From Nicotiana tabacum (Eukaryota; Streptophyta; Magnoliopsida; Solanales; Solanaceae): DNA of 64,000 nucleotides. Where the stretch lies: the NCBI RefSeq assembly GCF_000715075.1, contig NC_134093.1, positions 99,804,826 to 99,868,825 on the forward strand, in the 5' to 3' direction. The translations under genes and the position numbers were made by a program. The notes under the pieces were generated by a model. That model was not told the origin of the DNA. It was given only the letters and a program-made list of their open reading frames with translations, and made no database searches. Below are positions 42,401 to 50,961 of this stretch, in pieces (the first letter of the stretch is position 1; each line of letters begins with the position of its first letter).

Positions 42401-43678
42401 GAGATGTATGTAAGCAGTTTGAGCGAAGGGTAACAGTAAGATTAGCATGGCAACAGAACTTAAAAGAAACACAGCAAAGGCCAAACAGAACGAGACTCAA
42501 ATACTTCGCTTCATGTGTCTCTCTGACACTAGCTGCTCTTTCTACCTAAACTTGTAACTGCTTTCATCAAAGTTACATGTAAGCTAAAAACTTATTCTCG
42601 CTAAACCCATCTCTGATTTTCTCTACTGTTTCGGTCATGCTTTCTTGGGTGTAGGTTTCTAACGTTCTAACCCAAGGAGTATAGTATTCTCCTCCTGACT
42701 GTTCGGCCATCATTGATAGCGTTTTCTATATGATTCATTTGAGTCTTTAATCACATGACTTTCCTACAAAACATTATTTCTGACAATCTAAGCCAAAAGT
42801 ACCTCTCTTTGGAGACATATGAAATAGTTACACAGTACAACCTTTAAGCCAATTCGCAAACATAAGATCAGTTGCTGAAGAACTACAAGATAAAGCTTTT
42901 AAGAAATCGAGCAAAAGAAGAAGATACAGCTGGATCATCACTACAACTTACAGTCTAGGCAAAATGTTGCCAGCATGCTGAACGAGTTCATACAACTCAA
43001 CAATCGAGCAACCCCGCTTCGTCTCCTCCTTAAAGAAAATTTCTAGCTTTCTCAATTCATCAAATGCCCGCATATCTAACAAAGCAATGCGCATTCAAAA
43101 TTTTAAAAGAAATTAAAATTTAAAAAAAAACAAGGAAAAGAAAAGACACAACAATGTTCTAATAATGAGATTAAGGAGCTTCTAATCAAATGCTGGAATT
43201 TAAAATTTCAGCATAACAGCAACGTGCATTTGAAGTTATTTAAAAAACAAGCAAACAACAGCGACACAGTTTTAATACTGAGGTTAAAGAGCTACAACAT
43301 TAAATTTTGAAATTAAGTTTCAATTTATTAATAAATCAATAATTAAGATCAGATCAGTGAAAAGTACACACATAGCTCGTAGTATTTGTGAGGGGAAAGC
43401 CTTGAAGTTCGGAGCTCCGATAGCATCTGAGCTGAATATTTGAGTGCATCTTTCAAATTATTCGAATCCTACAATTCGTTAACCGTAAAAAACTCAAAAT
43501 TAGGGCTTATGTAAACCAAATAAAATTGTAATTTCATATGTACATAAAGCTATGAAGAAATTTGGGGAGGTTTTGTGAAAATTACAAGAGCGCGATGCAT
43601 GTAGAAAGCATTCTGTTGAAGGCCGGCGATTCCAGCTGCTAGAAATTTCTCTTCATCTTCAACTCCGTTAGGGATCAT
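27444..43678 (-). CDS. VPS35: VPS35, retromer cargo-recognition subunit
   Basis: VPS35 is the alpha-solenoid core of retromer (with VPS26 and VPS29), which recycles vacuolar sorting receptors from endosomes. Minus-strand exons, first to last: 43678-43586, 43468-43372, 43075-42952, 34328-34143, 33669-33582, 33381-33325, 33226-33137, 33028-32906, 32491-32417, 32344-32285, 31796-31680, 31418-31179, 31090-31025, 30873-30784, 29499-29410, 29138-29049, 28794-28726, 28634-28554, 28417-28310, 28211-28108, 27871-27758, 27654-27444. They sum to 2373 nt, 790 aa, the length of plant VPS35. All junctions are GT-AG and in phase. The conserved PRLYLL motif (residues 103-108, VPS26 contact in the family) spans the exon 3/4 junction across the giant intron. 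Other conserved blocks are [32 protein letters not shown] and [15 protein letters not shown]. No lesions seen; probably functional. Confidence 0.95.
29500..30783 (-). other. VPS35 intron between exons 14 and 15 (1.3 kb)
   Basis: GT-AG intron, unremarkable except for three imperfect ~50-bp tandem units at about 30467-30580 (cores TCTAGACATCTTTGTGG and GTACTGATC). The ORFs here are chance. Confidence 0.6.
34545..35640 (-). mobile_element. LINE fragment, ORF2 C-terminal part
   Basis: Minus strand frames give the zinc-finger-type C-terminal domain of plant L1 ORF2: [10 protein letters not shown] and [19 protein letters not shown] (about 35115-35363), then [18 protein letters not shown] (about 34900-34955). 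The reverse transcriptase is missing, so it is 5' truncated. The 3' end is near 34545 with an A-rich tail on the minus strand. It is interrupted by the TS SINE at 34700-34838. Frames are broken, so it is inactive. Confidence 0.78.
34700..34838 (-). mobile_element. TS SINE copy with 14-bp target duplication
   Basis: Carries the TS-family segments: a TTG-rich tail (CAACAACAACAGCAACAACA on +), CCCACAAGTGGGGTCTGGGG and CGCAGACCTTACCCCTACCT. The flanks are an exact direct repeat GCACCTTAGACTTT at 34686-34699 and 34839-34852. At 139 bp it is 5' truncated relative to a full TS element. It lies within the LINE fragment. Confidence 0.9.
35641..35878. mobile_element. Stowaway-like MITE
   Basis: Starts CTCCTTCCATTCCAATTTAT and ends with the near-inverse ATAAATTGGCACAAGAGGGAG, flanked by TA. 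About 240 bp, no coding capacity. TIRs are somewhat diverged compared with the copy at 44231-44448. Confidence 0.72.
35978..37842 (-). mobile_element. LINE (L1 type), 5'-truncated, with 18-bp target duplication
   Basis: Minus-strand frames, 5' to 3': reverse transcriptase with the catalytic box [10 protein letters not shown] (about 37615-37645), [14 protein letters not shown] and [20 protein letters not shown], then [18 protein letters not shown]. The C-terminal region [13 protein letters not shown] ... [16 protein letters not shown] follows. A T run at the left end on + (35978 on) is the poly(A) tail. The flanks are the exact direct repeat AAAGAGCAAGCTTTTATT at 35960-35977 and 37843-37860. 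Frames are broken in several places and ORF1 plus the 5' half of ORF2 are missing. Confidence 0.92.
38256..38456. repeat. Left copy of a ~200-bp intron duplication flanking the hAT element
   Basis: Matches 42303-42504 with roughly seven differences. It starts CTCTAGCTTGATTCCCAG and runs to GAGACACAAATA. A further partial unit (38457-38527) lies between it and the hAT element. The duplication is in VPS35 intron 3. Confidence 0.92.
38871..38936 (+). repeat. (TTC)n microsatellite
   Basis: About 20 uninterrupted TTC units in the leader of the hAT element. Long poly-Phe or poly-Ser reading frames across it are artefacts. Confidence 0.95.
39176..39252 (+). repeat. (TTC)n microsatellite, second tract
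   Basis: About 24 TTC units in the hAT leader. The region 38970-39410 as a whole is CT-rich, with duplicated blocks such as TTCTTCAGTTCAGCGATC at about 39014 and 39136. Confidence 0.95.
39532..42080 (+). pseudogene. hAT transposase, complete but for one in-frame stop
   Basis: Exons 39532-40564, 40668-41372, 41460-41578 and 41664-42080, with GT-AG introns in phase. Domain order: BED-type zinc finger ([20 protein letters not shown]), a DUF659-like catalytic region ([36 protein letters not shown]), and the hAT dimerisation region ([33 protein letters not shown]). An acidic tail ends ENLEEE. The frame is open throughout except TAA at 39823-39825, between BED finger and core. The next Met (39835) continues the same frame. 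Either it is recently inactivated, or the core is made separately. Product length with read-through would be about 750 aa, normal for plant hAT. Confidence 0.9.
42303..42504. repeat. Right copy of the ~200-bp intron duplication
   Basis: Pairs with 38256-38456. Its first 8 bp are also the hAT target duplication, showing that the transposon landed at a repeat-unit junction. Confidence 0.9.
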
Positions 43679-44039
43679 AGCGTTTTTTGATCGATTTCGA
43701 GGGGGGAAATTCGCGATCGACGAGTTTTTTGTGGGTTTTTATGTTCTTGGTATTGACTTCACTTTGGTTGCCTTTGCTTTGTTCCAACTGCCAGTCATAT
43801 AGGGAGCGGGTCGGGTCGGATATCGGGTTCTTTCCCGTATCAGGCGAAGTGCACTTTAGGATCATTTTTAAATTTAATTAATAGCCGAAATTTATAAAGT
43901 TCTTAAAATTTAACTTGAAGTTGAAATCGTGGGTTTGAAGTTTCAAGGGAAAATAGCACTTTTAGTCCCTGTGTTATATCTATGTTTTAGTTGTCTCAAA
44001 AATCAACTTGAAGTTGAAATCGTAGGTTTGAAGTTTCAA
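43679..44039 (-). promoter_or_regulatory. VPS35 5' leader and proximal promoter
   Basis: The 361 bp between the VPS35 ATG (43678) and the MULE. No clear TATA box. It includes an AT-rich stretch (43865-43915) and a duplicated segment (43918-43975) derived from the MULE border. The upstream regulatory sequence has been displaced or replaced by the MULE. Confidence 0.55.
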
Positions 44040-44230
44040 GGGAAAATAGTACTTTTAGTCCCTGTGTTATATCTATATTCTGCTTTTAGTCCTTGTATTA
44101 TCCAACTTACCACTACTGACCTTCAATTATATAATGTGAGTGGTTTTGATTGTTCAACTAACAGACCTAAAAAAAATTTGACGTAGATCACTTTGAACCG
44201 ATTTTTCCTTGTTTTTAAAAAAAAATATTA

Positions 44231-44448
44231 CTCCCTCCGTTTCAATTTATGTGAACTTATTTCCTTTTTAATCTGTGCCAAAAAGAATGACATCTTTCTT
44301 TATTTGGAAACAATTTACCTTTATGTAATAATTTATAGCCGCATAAAATATATGTACTTCATTTTACACCACAAGTTCAAAAGTCTTCTCTTTTTGCTTA
44401 AATTCCGTGTCCAGTCAAATGGGTTCACATAAATTGAAACGGAGGGTG
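44231..44448. mobile_element. Stowaway-type MITE nested in the MULE
   Basis: The left end CTCCCTCCGTTTCAATTTAT and right end ATAAATTGAAACGGAGGG are near-perfect inverted repeats of about 26 bp, flanked by TA at 44229-44230 and 44449-44450. 218 bp, no coding capacity. Confidence 0.9.
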
Positions 44449-47199
44449 TACTTTTTTCGAAATCAGCGTTTGTTCATAAAATTTTTAATTTTCGTTTGAA
44501 TATGCATTTTAAAAAATTTCGAAAATTTAAAAAACTCCAAAAAGCTGATTTTCAAAATTTTCACTCAAATCACTCACAAAACTTCAAAAACAATCCAAAA
44601 TTATATCCATATCCAAACACAAATCCAAATTTTAAATATCATTTTCACTTTAAAAAAAATTTCCAATTTTACAATTCTTTTGTACAAACGCCCACTCTAC
44701 TGGATAAATCTGGTGTTACACTTTTGGTTTGCTTCTAGCCTCTACTAGCGCGTCTCTCTCTCTCCCTTCATCTCTCTATCTCTATCTTTCTCTCTCTTTG
44801 AAGAACAAAACTCATCCGAGCTAAGATCTTATGCCTACCAAATGTGCTACTTTTTCTATTTCTATATCTACATGCTCTCTCTCTCTCTCTCTCTGTCCGA
44901 CGAGCGCGAGCTCATCTGAGCTACATTGGAACAAAATCCACCTGGTTCTTGCGAAGATTTCATAGTGTACTCGTGATTCCGCGTATGTTTCTCTTCTCGA
45001 TTTTTCACAATTTTGAGCTGGGTTGGGTGTGGCCATCCCCTTTAATAGGCTGAATGCACTACTCTCTTGGTCTCAACATCATTTAGTTTGCAAAATCTAA
45101 GCTGCTACCTAGATATATTTTCCTCTTTCTTGGCTTTCTCATGTTTTTTAGAACTTTAGATTCTAATGATTTCTAGAATAAAATTTTGGAACAAGACTGA
45201 AATTCGTTAGAAAATAGGGGTATGGCTTGATTAATGAAGATTAGAAATGAAAGTAGTGCTAGCCGTGAAAGTAAGATACAGAAGCAGTAGCTGGAGAGAC
45301 CTGCTATTTTAAACAAAATATTAACAGTGTAACTGTGTGTGTATTTAGAAGTCGAGTTGAATCTAGTGGGTTCGGATGGACCTGCTACCTAACACTTGCA
45401 TCTTCCCCTGGAGGTTATAGTGATGTTGAATCAACTTTGTAAACATTAATGTCTAATGTTCGGTTCTGGTCTTTGCAGGTTCTGAGTGGAGTGGCAATGA
45501 TGTCGTTTAAAGCTGCAAGGGTTCCCAACGACAAAGAACATCCTTATGGTCACTCTTGATTTATATCTACAGTTTACTCTTTTGATCTTACATCACTTGG
45601 TCTTGCATGATTTTACCTTTTAATTTTGTGTTTGCATTTACTTGAGTATGGGCGTAATAATACCAACATACTATTAGATTAAGTTAAGGGCGGGCAGGGT
45701 TTGTTCCCATGAGTGATTTGGTAAAATTTAATCAATACAGAATATTGTAGAGCCAAGGTATGAATCTTATTTACTTGTAAATGAGCATGAATCTTATCAT
45801 TGTCGGCTCCTTAAACTTTACAACTTAGCGAAAGGCAGAATGCCCTAGAAACATGTACTCCCTCCGTTCGTATTTTATTTGACACACGTTTGATCGGGTG
45901 CAGAGTTTAAATATGTACATTCAACTCATGTATTATATTACTAGTAGTAGGAGTGATATTAAAGTGATGGTTGAAAAGTTAGTTTGATAGAAAACATAAG
46001 TCTATATCAATAGTTAATAAAATTGAATGTGACCATGACATATCCAGGTTGAACTAGCTATACAAATCTTGGTGCAGCCCTATGACAAATCCAGGTTGAA
46101 CTTCTGAAACAATAGAAAAAGAAAAAGGAAATATTTGTTGATTCTTTCTTTGTGTACTGCTTTCTCATCACGTGTCTTGGAAAAATATTTGTCTATTGTT
46201 TCTGATAATTTGGAATCCCAATTTCATGTTCTCGTTGGTGTAGCCACTAATAACAGATGAGGTACTTGCATTTCGTTGCATATCTCTTCTTCTGCTCTGT
46301 GTTAACATCTTGTATCATTGTCATTAATTTTCCGTAAGTCTTTTGTTTCCTCTTCTCTTGTGGTGTATGTGACATCATCTAGTATTATTGACTTCCTTAT
46401 TTTCAGAGGGTACATATAACTGGTGAATTTACATTCTTATAGGTCATATGTAAACAAGAACATTGGGGGCACTAGCTACACTATGCAGTTCATCTGAAAT
46501 GACTGGATATCTAGGTTTGATAACTGGTTGGGAGTGACCTTGTTTTAATTAGAGGACTGGCAAACTTGAATAGCACATATCCCAACTAGAGGCGACTTTT
46601 CGCCATTCAAGCTATGTGATTGGCATACGCTCAGGGCACAAAACGTCATGCTGCCAAATTGACAGGCAGCTATTCTGTTATTTGATTGAGAATATTTGTC
46701 CTTTTTGATTATGAAGAATCAAAAGTTTATGGCTTACAGTAGTATGTTTTTATGAAAAAATATATAGTTACATCTACTTCCAACTTAAGTCTACTTCACC
46801 CTGTCGGTTTCCCCAAAGTTTATGATTTGGTAAATATGTGAATAATTCACTACATTCAATTCTACTTGAGTTGCACTTTTACTTCTCTTATTGTTCTTCA
46901 TTTTAGTTATACCTTTACTCTGGTGCTTGTAAAGGTACCCTCTCAATGGTCCTTATGGCAGTAAGCAATAAACTTGGTGTTAAAGTGCTCAACAGACCAA
47001 ATTATGATTGCAGTCATTGTATGACATTGAGCTACTTCTTCATACTCTCTATCCCAATTTGTGATACATAATTTCGATGGAAATTCAAATAACTTCTCTG
47101 TGTATTATGGTTTTCGTAAACAAGTTAACTAGCCTTTCAATTTTAAGAATGTGTTGATTATAGTGCTGTTATTCTAATCTAAAACATCCTCTCATATCC
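44449..47199. other. MULE interior, with possible captured gene fragment
   Basis: No MULE catalytic domain. At 44730-44900 there are CT-rich microsatellites like those in plant 5' leaders. At 45477-45480 a CAG acceptor precedes GTTCTGAGTGGAGTGG and a short frame MMSFKAARVPNDKEHPYG (about 45500-45557), which then stops. This could be a 5' leader, intron and first coding exon of a captured gene, or unrelated sequence. At 45856 a one-sided Stowaway-like end (CTCCCTCCGTTCG) is seen. Nothing recognised in 45980-47199. Confidence 0.4.
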
Positions 47200-47935
47200 T
47201 CTAAGTCCTTGCTTGGATTCAAAACAATGGATCTTTTAGGGTTATCATTATATGAATCTCCATGCAAACTCATTAATTCATTGTCTGATAGAACACAATC
47301 TTCTTCTTGAGTCTGACTAGGAAACTCTGCTAGCATATTTGAGACAAACCCAGACTCAATATATTTCCCAGTTCCACAAATCTGTTTATCTTTGTTTTAT
47401 CCTTTGACACTAGCTAACTCTGTAATAGAATTATTGGTTTTATCTAAAATCATGTCATCTTCTTCTTCAGGATAGTCAGAGTCATGGAATGACTCACAAT
47501 CTTCACTTGTAGCATCACTATCGTTATCTCCCTCTACTATATTCACATCTACGAAGCCTTCTTCGTCATGAAGTTGCCCTCTAAATCAGTCACATCATAG
47601 CTCCATTGGTCCTCATTTGTGCGCTCAACAAATATCTCAACCTCTCTATTCACAGGTATTTCGCATACAAGGTTATATATATCTGAATTATTTTTTAACA
47701 ATCTTATACTTGTCTCGAAATGAGGTCCAAACTTGAACAAAAATTTTACTTTTCTATCATCAACATGCAACTTCTTCGTACATTGTCTCATCTGGATAAT
47801 AGAGTTTTTATCTCTCTTACAGTAGTCATAATAATCTATTTGTCCACCAACATAATCCATCTCAGGCTCAAATATCCACCAAACCATATAGTGCAGCTTA
47901 ATTGTGTACATATCATGATCTTCACCTTCATCTGC
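47200..47935 (-). pseudogene. MULE transposase, N-terminal remnant
   Basis: The minus-strand frame 47911-47549 reads MYTIKLHYMVWWIFEPEMDY, then VGGQIDYYDYC and CEIPVNREVEIFVE. This is the plant MuDR-type N-terminal region. It stops at 47549; a one-base shift lets the acidic segment continue (DSDATSEDCESFHDSDYPEE) to about 47400. Further broken MULE-like pieces (LSDNELMSLHGDSYNDNPKR) reach about 47230. A TTTGCAG acceptor lies just upstream of the first residues. No DDE core follows. Confidence 0.78.
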
Positions 47936-48834
47936 AAAGAGATTTTAAAAAGAAATATATTGGTTTCATTAAAATAAAGTAAATGTAAATTTTAGAAAAT
48001 GAGAATCTATTAGTTCACCTGGTAGGCACCATGCATGTCTTTTTTTATATTAAATAAATTCCTATAATTTGATGTCATTATTCTGATTAGTAGTAGTTTC
48101 AATAAAGAAATTTCTAAAGACTTTCTATTTACCTTCAGTTTATTGTTCACGTCTCTAGGGAAAACTCATTTTCCATCTCCCTTTAATTTAGCAGAAAATG
48201 AAAAAGAAGAGGACCAGAAGGAAATTATGAAGATACCATGAGTTTGGTAAGGAGACAACTCAAAAAATTGCAGAGACAGATAGGGAAATGGTCATTTGTA
48301 CACAACGACCATTTAAAAAAGAGAGCACTGATAATAAGGAGGAGAAACTGGAAATCAGTAATCTGTTCATTCACACAAACATAATAAGGAGAAACAATTT
48401 GGGTAGAGGAATTGAAAAGAAAGTGGCAGCAATCGAGGTCGAATTATTCAAGATAAACTGGACATGTGCAGATTCTAAGATACAATTGAGAGCATTGAAT
48501 ATATGTGGTGTTTTTGGCAATGCATCAAAGATGTTTTAGTGAAACTTTTTCAATTTCTAATAGAAATTGAATACCATTTTGTGTTAGCATACAGTTCCTT
48601 AAAGTGTATGAAACTAAGTTCATAATTTGCACATCATCAAGCCAATAATTCCAAGTATTTCAGTATGTATGCTGTGATACTTTGCTTTGATTGTCCCATG
48701 AAATCTTTAACTAATTAACTCAAAGAATACTCACATGATGGGGTGGATTGTAACCCACTTTTAGAACGCAATTCCATCGTCGCTTCCGGATCAAATAGAT
48801 CAAGGACTTCTTTGTAATGAAGAAGCGTCCAAAT

Positions 48835-49051
48835 TTATTTATTTTTTTATAACCGTGGTGTCCGGGCCAATTTGCGCGCACCTTCGGGATACCTGTCACC
48901 TCCCACCAGCAACGTGTATCGGGTAATTCTATCCACCAAGACTTGGATAGATGAGAAGAAATCACCTAGTATTTGCCTCCGCTGGAATTTGAACCTGAGA
49001 CCTCATGGTTTTCACCCACTTCATTGACCACTAGGCCACACCCTTGATGCT
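48835..49051 (-). mobile_element. AU SINE with 12-bp target duplication
   Basis: On the minus strand it starts with a tRNA-like head (GTGTGGCCTAGTGGTCAATG, then AGGTCTCAGGTTCAAATTCC, the B box). It continues through the AU-SINE body (GGAGGTGACAGGTATCCCGA, TTGGCCCGGACACCACGGTT) to a short A-rich tail. The flanks are an exact direct repeat AAGCGTCCAAAT at 48823-48834 and 49052-49063. Full length and inserted within the MULE. Confidence 0.93.
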
Positions 49052-49344
49052 AAGCGTCCAAATATTGTAGAACTAGGGTTCAACTAGGGTGCGTGATGTC
49101 CAGGACAAGAGTTTGATTTTTCTTGAAGTTTTTATTTCTCCAAACAATAATGTTCTAAATACCTGAATTGCCCTTTTTAGCAGTGAACTCTCCGTTAAAA
49201 TTTTTTAGGTCTGTTAGTTGAAGGATCAAAACTACTCACATGATATAATTGAAGGTTAGTAGTGGTAAGATGGATAACACAAGGACTAAAAGAAGAATAT
49301 AGGTATAATACAGGGACTAAAAGTGTTATTTTCCCAAGTTTCAA

Positions 49345-49990
49345 ACTTTCGCGTGTACCCATACTCTCTTCTCTAAATCATGTATAATAATATTATATTA
49401 CTTTAAAATAATATAAAACTATAAATATATGTGTGTGCACCCAAACTCAAAGAGTCATATGGTGTAATGGTTAAAGGGTGCACCAAGTGAGGTCAAGGAT
49501 TTTATAGCTTGTTCGGCCAAACTTCTCCAAGCCAAAAGCACTTTTTATTCAAAAAAATAACTATTTTTTTTTTTCAAAATTGTAGTGTTTGGCCAAGCTT
49601 TTAAAGAGAAAAAAGTGCTTTTGAATAGAAGCATAAGCAGTTTTGGAGAAACATAAAAAAGTAGTTTCTCTCCAAAAGCACTTTTGAGAAAAATACACTT
49701 AGAAACAGTTTTTAAAAGCTTGGCCAAACACTAATTATTGCTTAGAAGTGCTTTTCAAATAAATTAGCCAAACACAAACTGCTTCTCACCAAAAGTACTT
49801 TTGAAAGAAACACTTTTGAGAAAAAAACACTTCTTTCCTTGTCCATCTTTCGTTTTGATTAAGTACTTTTTCTTTGTTTTTATTTCTTTATTTGGTTTAT
49901 TTCTTAGAATTCCGACTATTGAAATACTTCTTCTCCTTTGTTTACCCGATAAATCAGATAACGTTAAATTTGTATATGGTTCTAAGGATA
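49345..49990. mobile_element. AT-rich interval with a foldback MITE-like sequence
   Basis: About 49503-49830 contains repeated inverse pairs of TTGGCCAAGCTTTTAAAG / CTTTTAAAAGCTTGGCCAA type and AAAAGCACTTTT palindromes, as in hAT-related foldback MITEs. I could not fix both ends or a target duplication. The preceding AGTCATATGGTGTAATGG recalls a SINE A box but no B box is convincing. Confidence 0.45.
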
Positions 49991-50801
49991 TGTGATACCC
50001 TTTAATACAAATCATATAGAGAGATAGAAATATGTGTATTCTTGACTATGAGAATGGGAATAGTGAGCAAAAAGACTGAATAAGATAAAGTAAAACAAGC
50101 ACCAGGAGATATCTTTCAATATGAGAAATGATCTTTTGTTACAGTGTATTCGGTATCTCCTTCTGCTTACAAGGATTTTTCCCCTTTTATAATAGAGGGG
50201 TCCTACTTTATTTATAATAAAATAGAGCATATAGTGAAGGACCCATGATGAATTGTCTCTTCCTCGATTCCCGCCAAGATTCTCTCCCTTAGTGCAGTTG
50301 TAACGGCTTTTGTCTGTGAGCTCGATACTGGCTCGAACTCGTTATTGGGTCGAGCCATCGATTTTGGCTTGAGTTCGACTTTTGGGGTGGGCGTAGCGCA
50401 TTTCCGACCTCGAAGCAATGCCTTGCGGATCGATTTGGTCACGGGCTCGATAAAAGTATCGAGCCGACTCCTCGATCAGCCTTCGGACTCGAGGCTCGTT
50501 TGTATTGTCTTCGAAACTCATCCCATATCCCACTCCGGTTGCTTACCATTCGAACTCGATCGAACGTAGGAAGGCCGAAATCTATTTCGGTCGTATACAG
50601 ATAGTCCCCTCGTTTCTCAGGAAGGATGTGGTGAGAATCGATATGATTTTCGACGGTTCGATCGGGTTATAAGCTGACATTTTCACAAGGCTCGATCATG
50701 ACGTATGTGATAGATGTCCCATCGATTTAGTCTTTCAAGGTATTTAATGCATGTTAGACAGTGGTCGGCCACCTCTGATATTGAACCGTCACGATGCAAG
50801 C

Positions 50802-50810
50802 CTATAAATA
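50802..50810 (+). promoter_or_regulatory. TATA box of element C
   Basis: CTATAAATA followed by a C-rich stretch, about 155 bp upstream of the ATG at 50962. This good plant TATA match probably drives the element's transcript. Confidence 0.55.
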
Positions 50811-50961
50811 ACCCCTCCATCTAACATTTACCACTTTTACGTCTTCATTCTTCCAAATTTTCTTACCCTTTCTCTATATTTCGCCGCTTGCAGAGCCATC
50901 TACACCAGTGTTTGGTGTCATCAACTTTTCATCTTCCTTTGCCTTTCTTTCTCTCATATCA

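Larger units (their letters stand above)
34329..42951 (-). other. Giant intron 3 of VPS35 (8.6 kb)
   Basis: Lies between exon 3 (ends 42952) and exon 4 (starts 34328) with GT-AG ends. The other introns are about 70-1300 bp. In order it contains a LINE fragment with a TS SINE inside, a Stowaway-like MITE, a second LINE, duplicated intron segments and a hAT transposon. Unaccounted stretches (37861-38255 and 42505-42951) show only AT-rich intron sequence. Confidence 0.9.
44040..49335 (-). mobile_element. Mutator-like element (MULE), 5.3 kb, with 9-bp target duplication
   Basis: Terminal inverted repeats of about 150 bp (44040-44187 and 49187-49335) start GGGAAAATA and are about 90% identical by eye. 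The flanks are a perfect 9-bp direct repeat AAGTTTCAA at 44031-44039 and 49336-49344. Long TIRs plus a 9-bp duplication define MULEs. A transposase N-terminal remnant lies on the minus strand at 47200-47935; the catalytic core was not found. Also contains a Stowaway MITE (44231-44448), an AU SINE (48835-49051) and unidentified exon-like sequence (44750-45560). Inserted just upstream of VPS35. Confidence 0.92.

Noticed and set aside
49450..49500. tRNA-like A box (TGGTGTAATGG)
   Set aside because: No convincing B box, no cloverleaf; at most a decayed SINE head.
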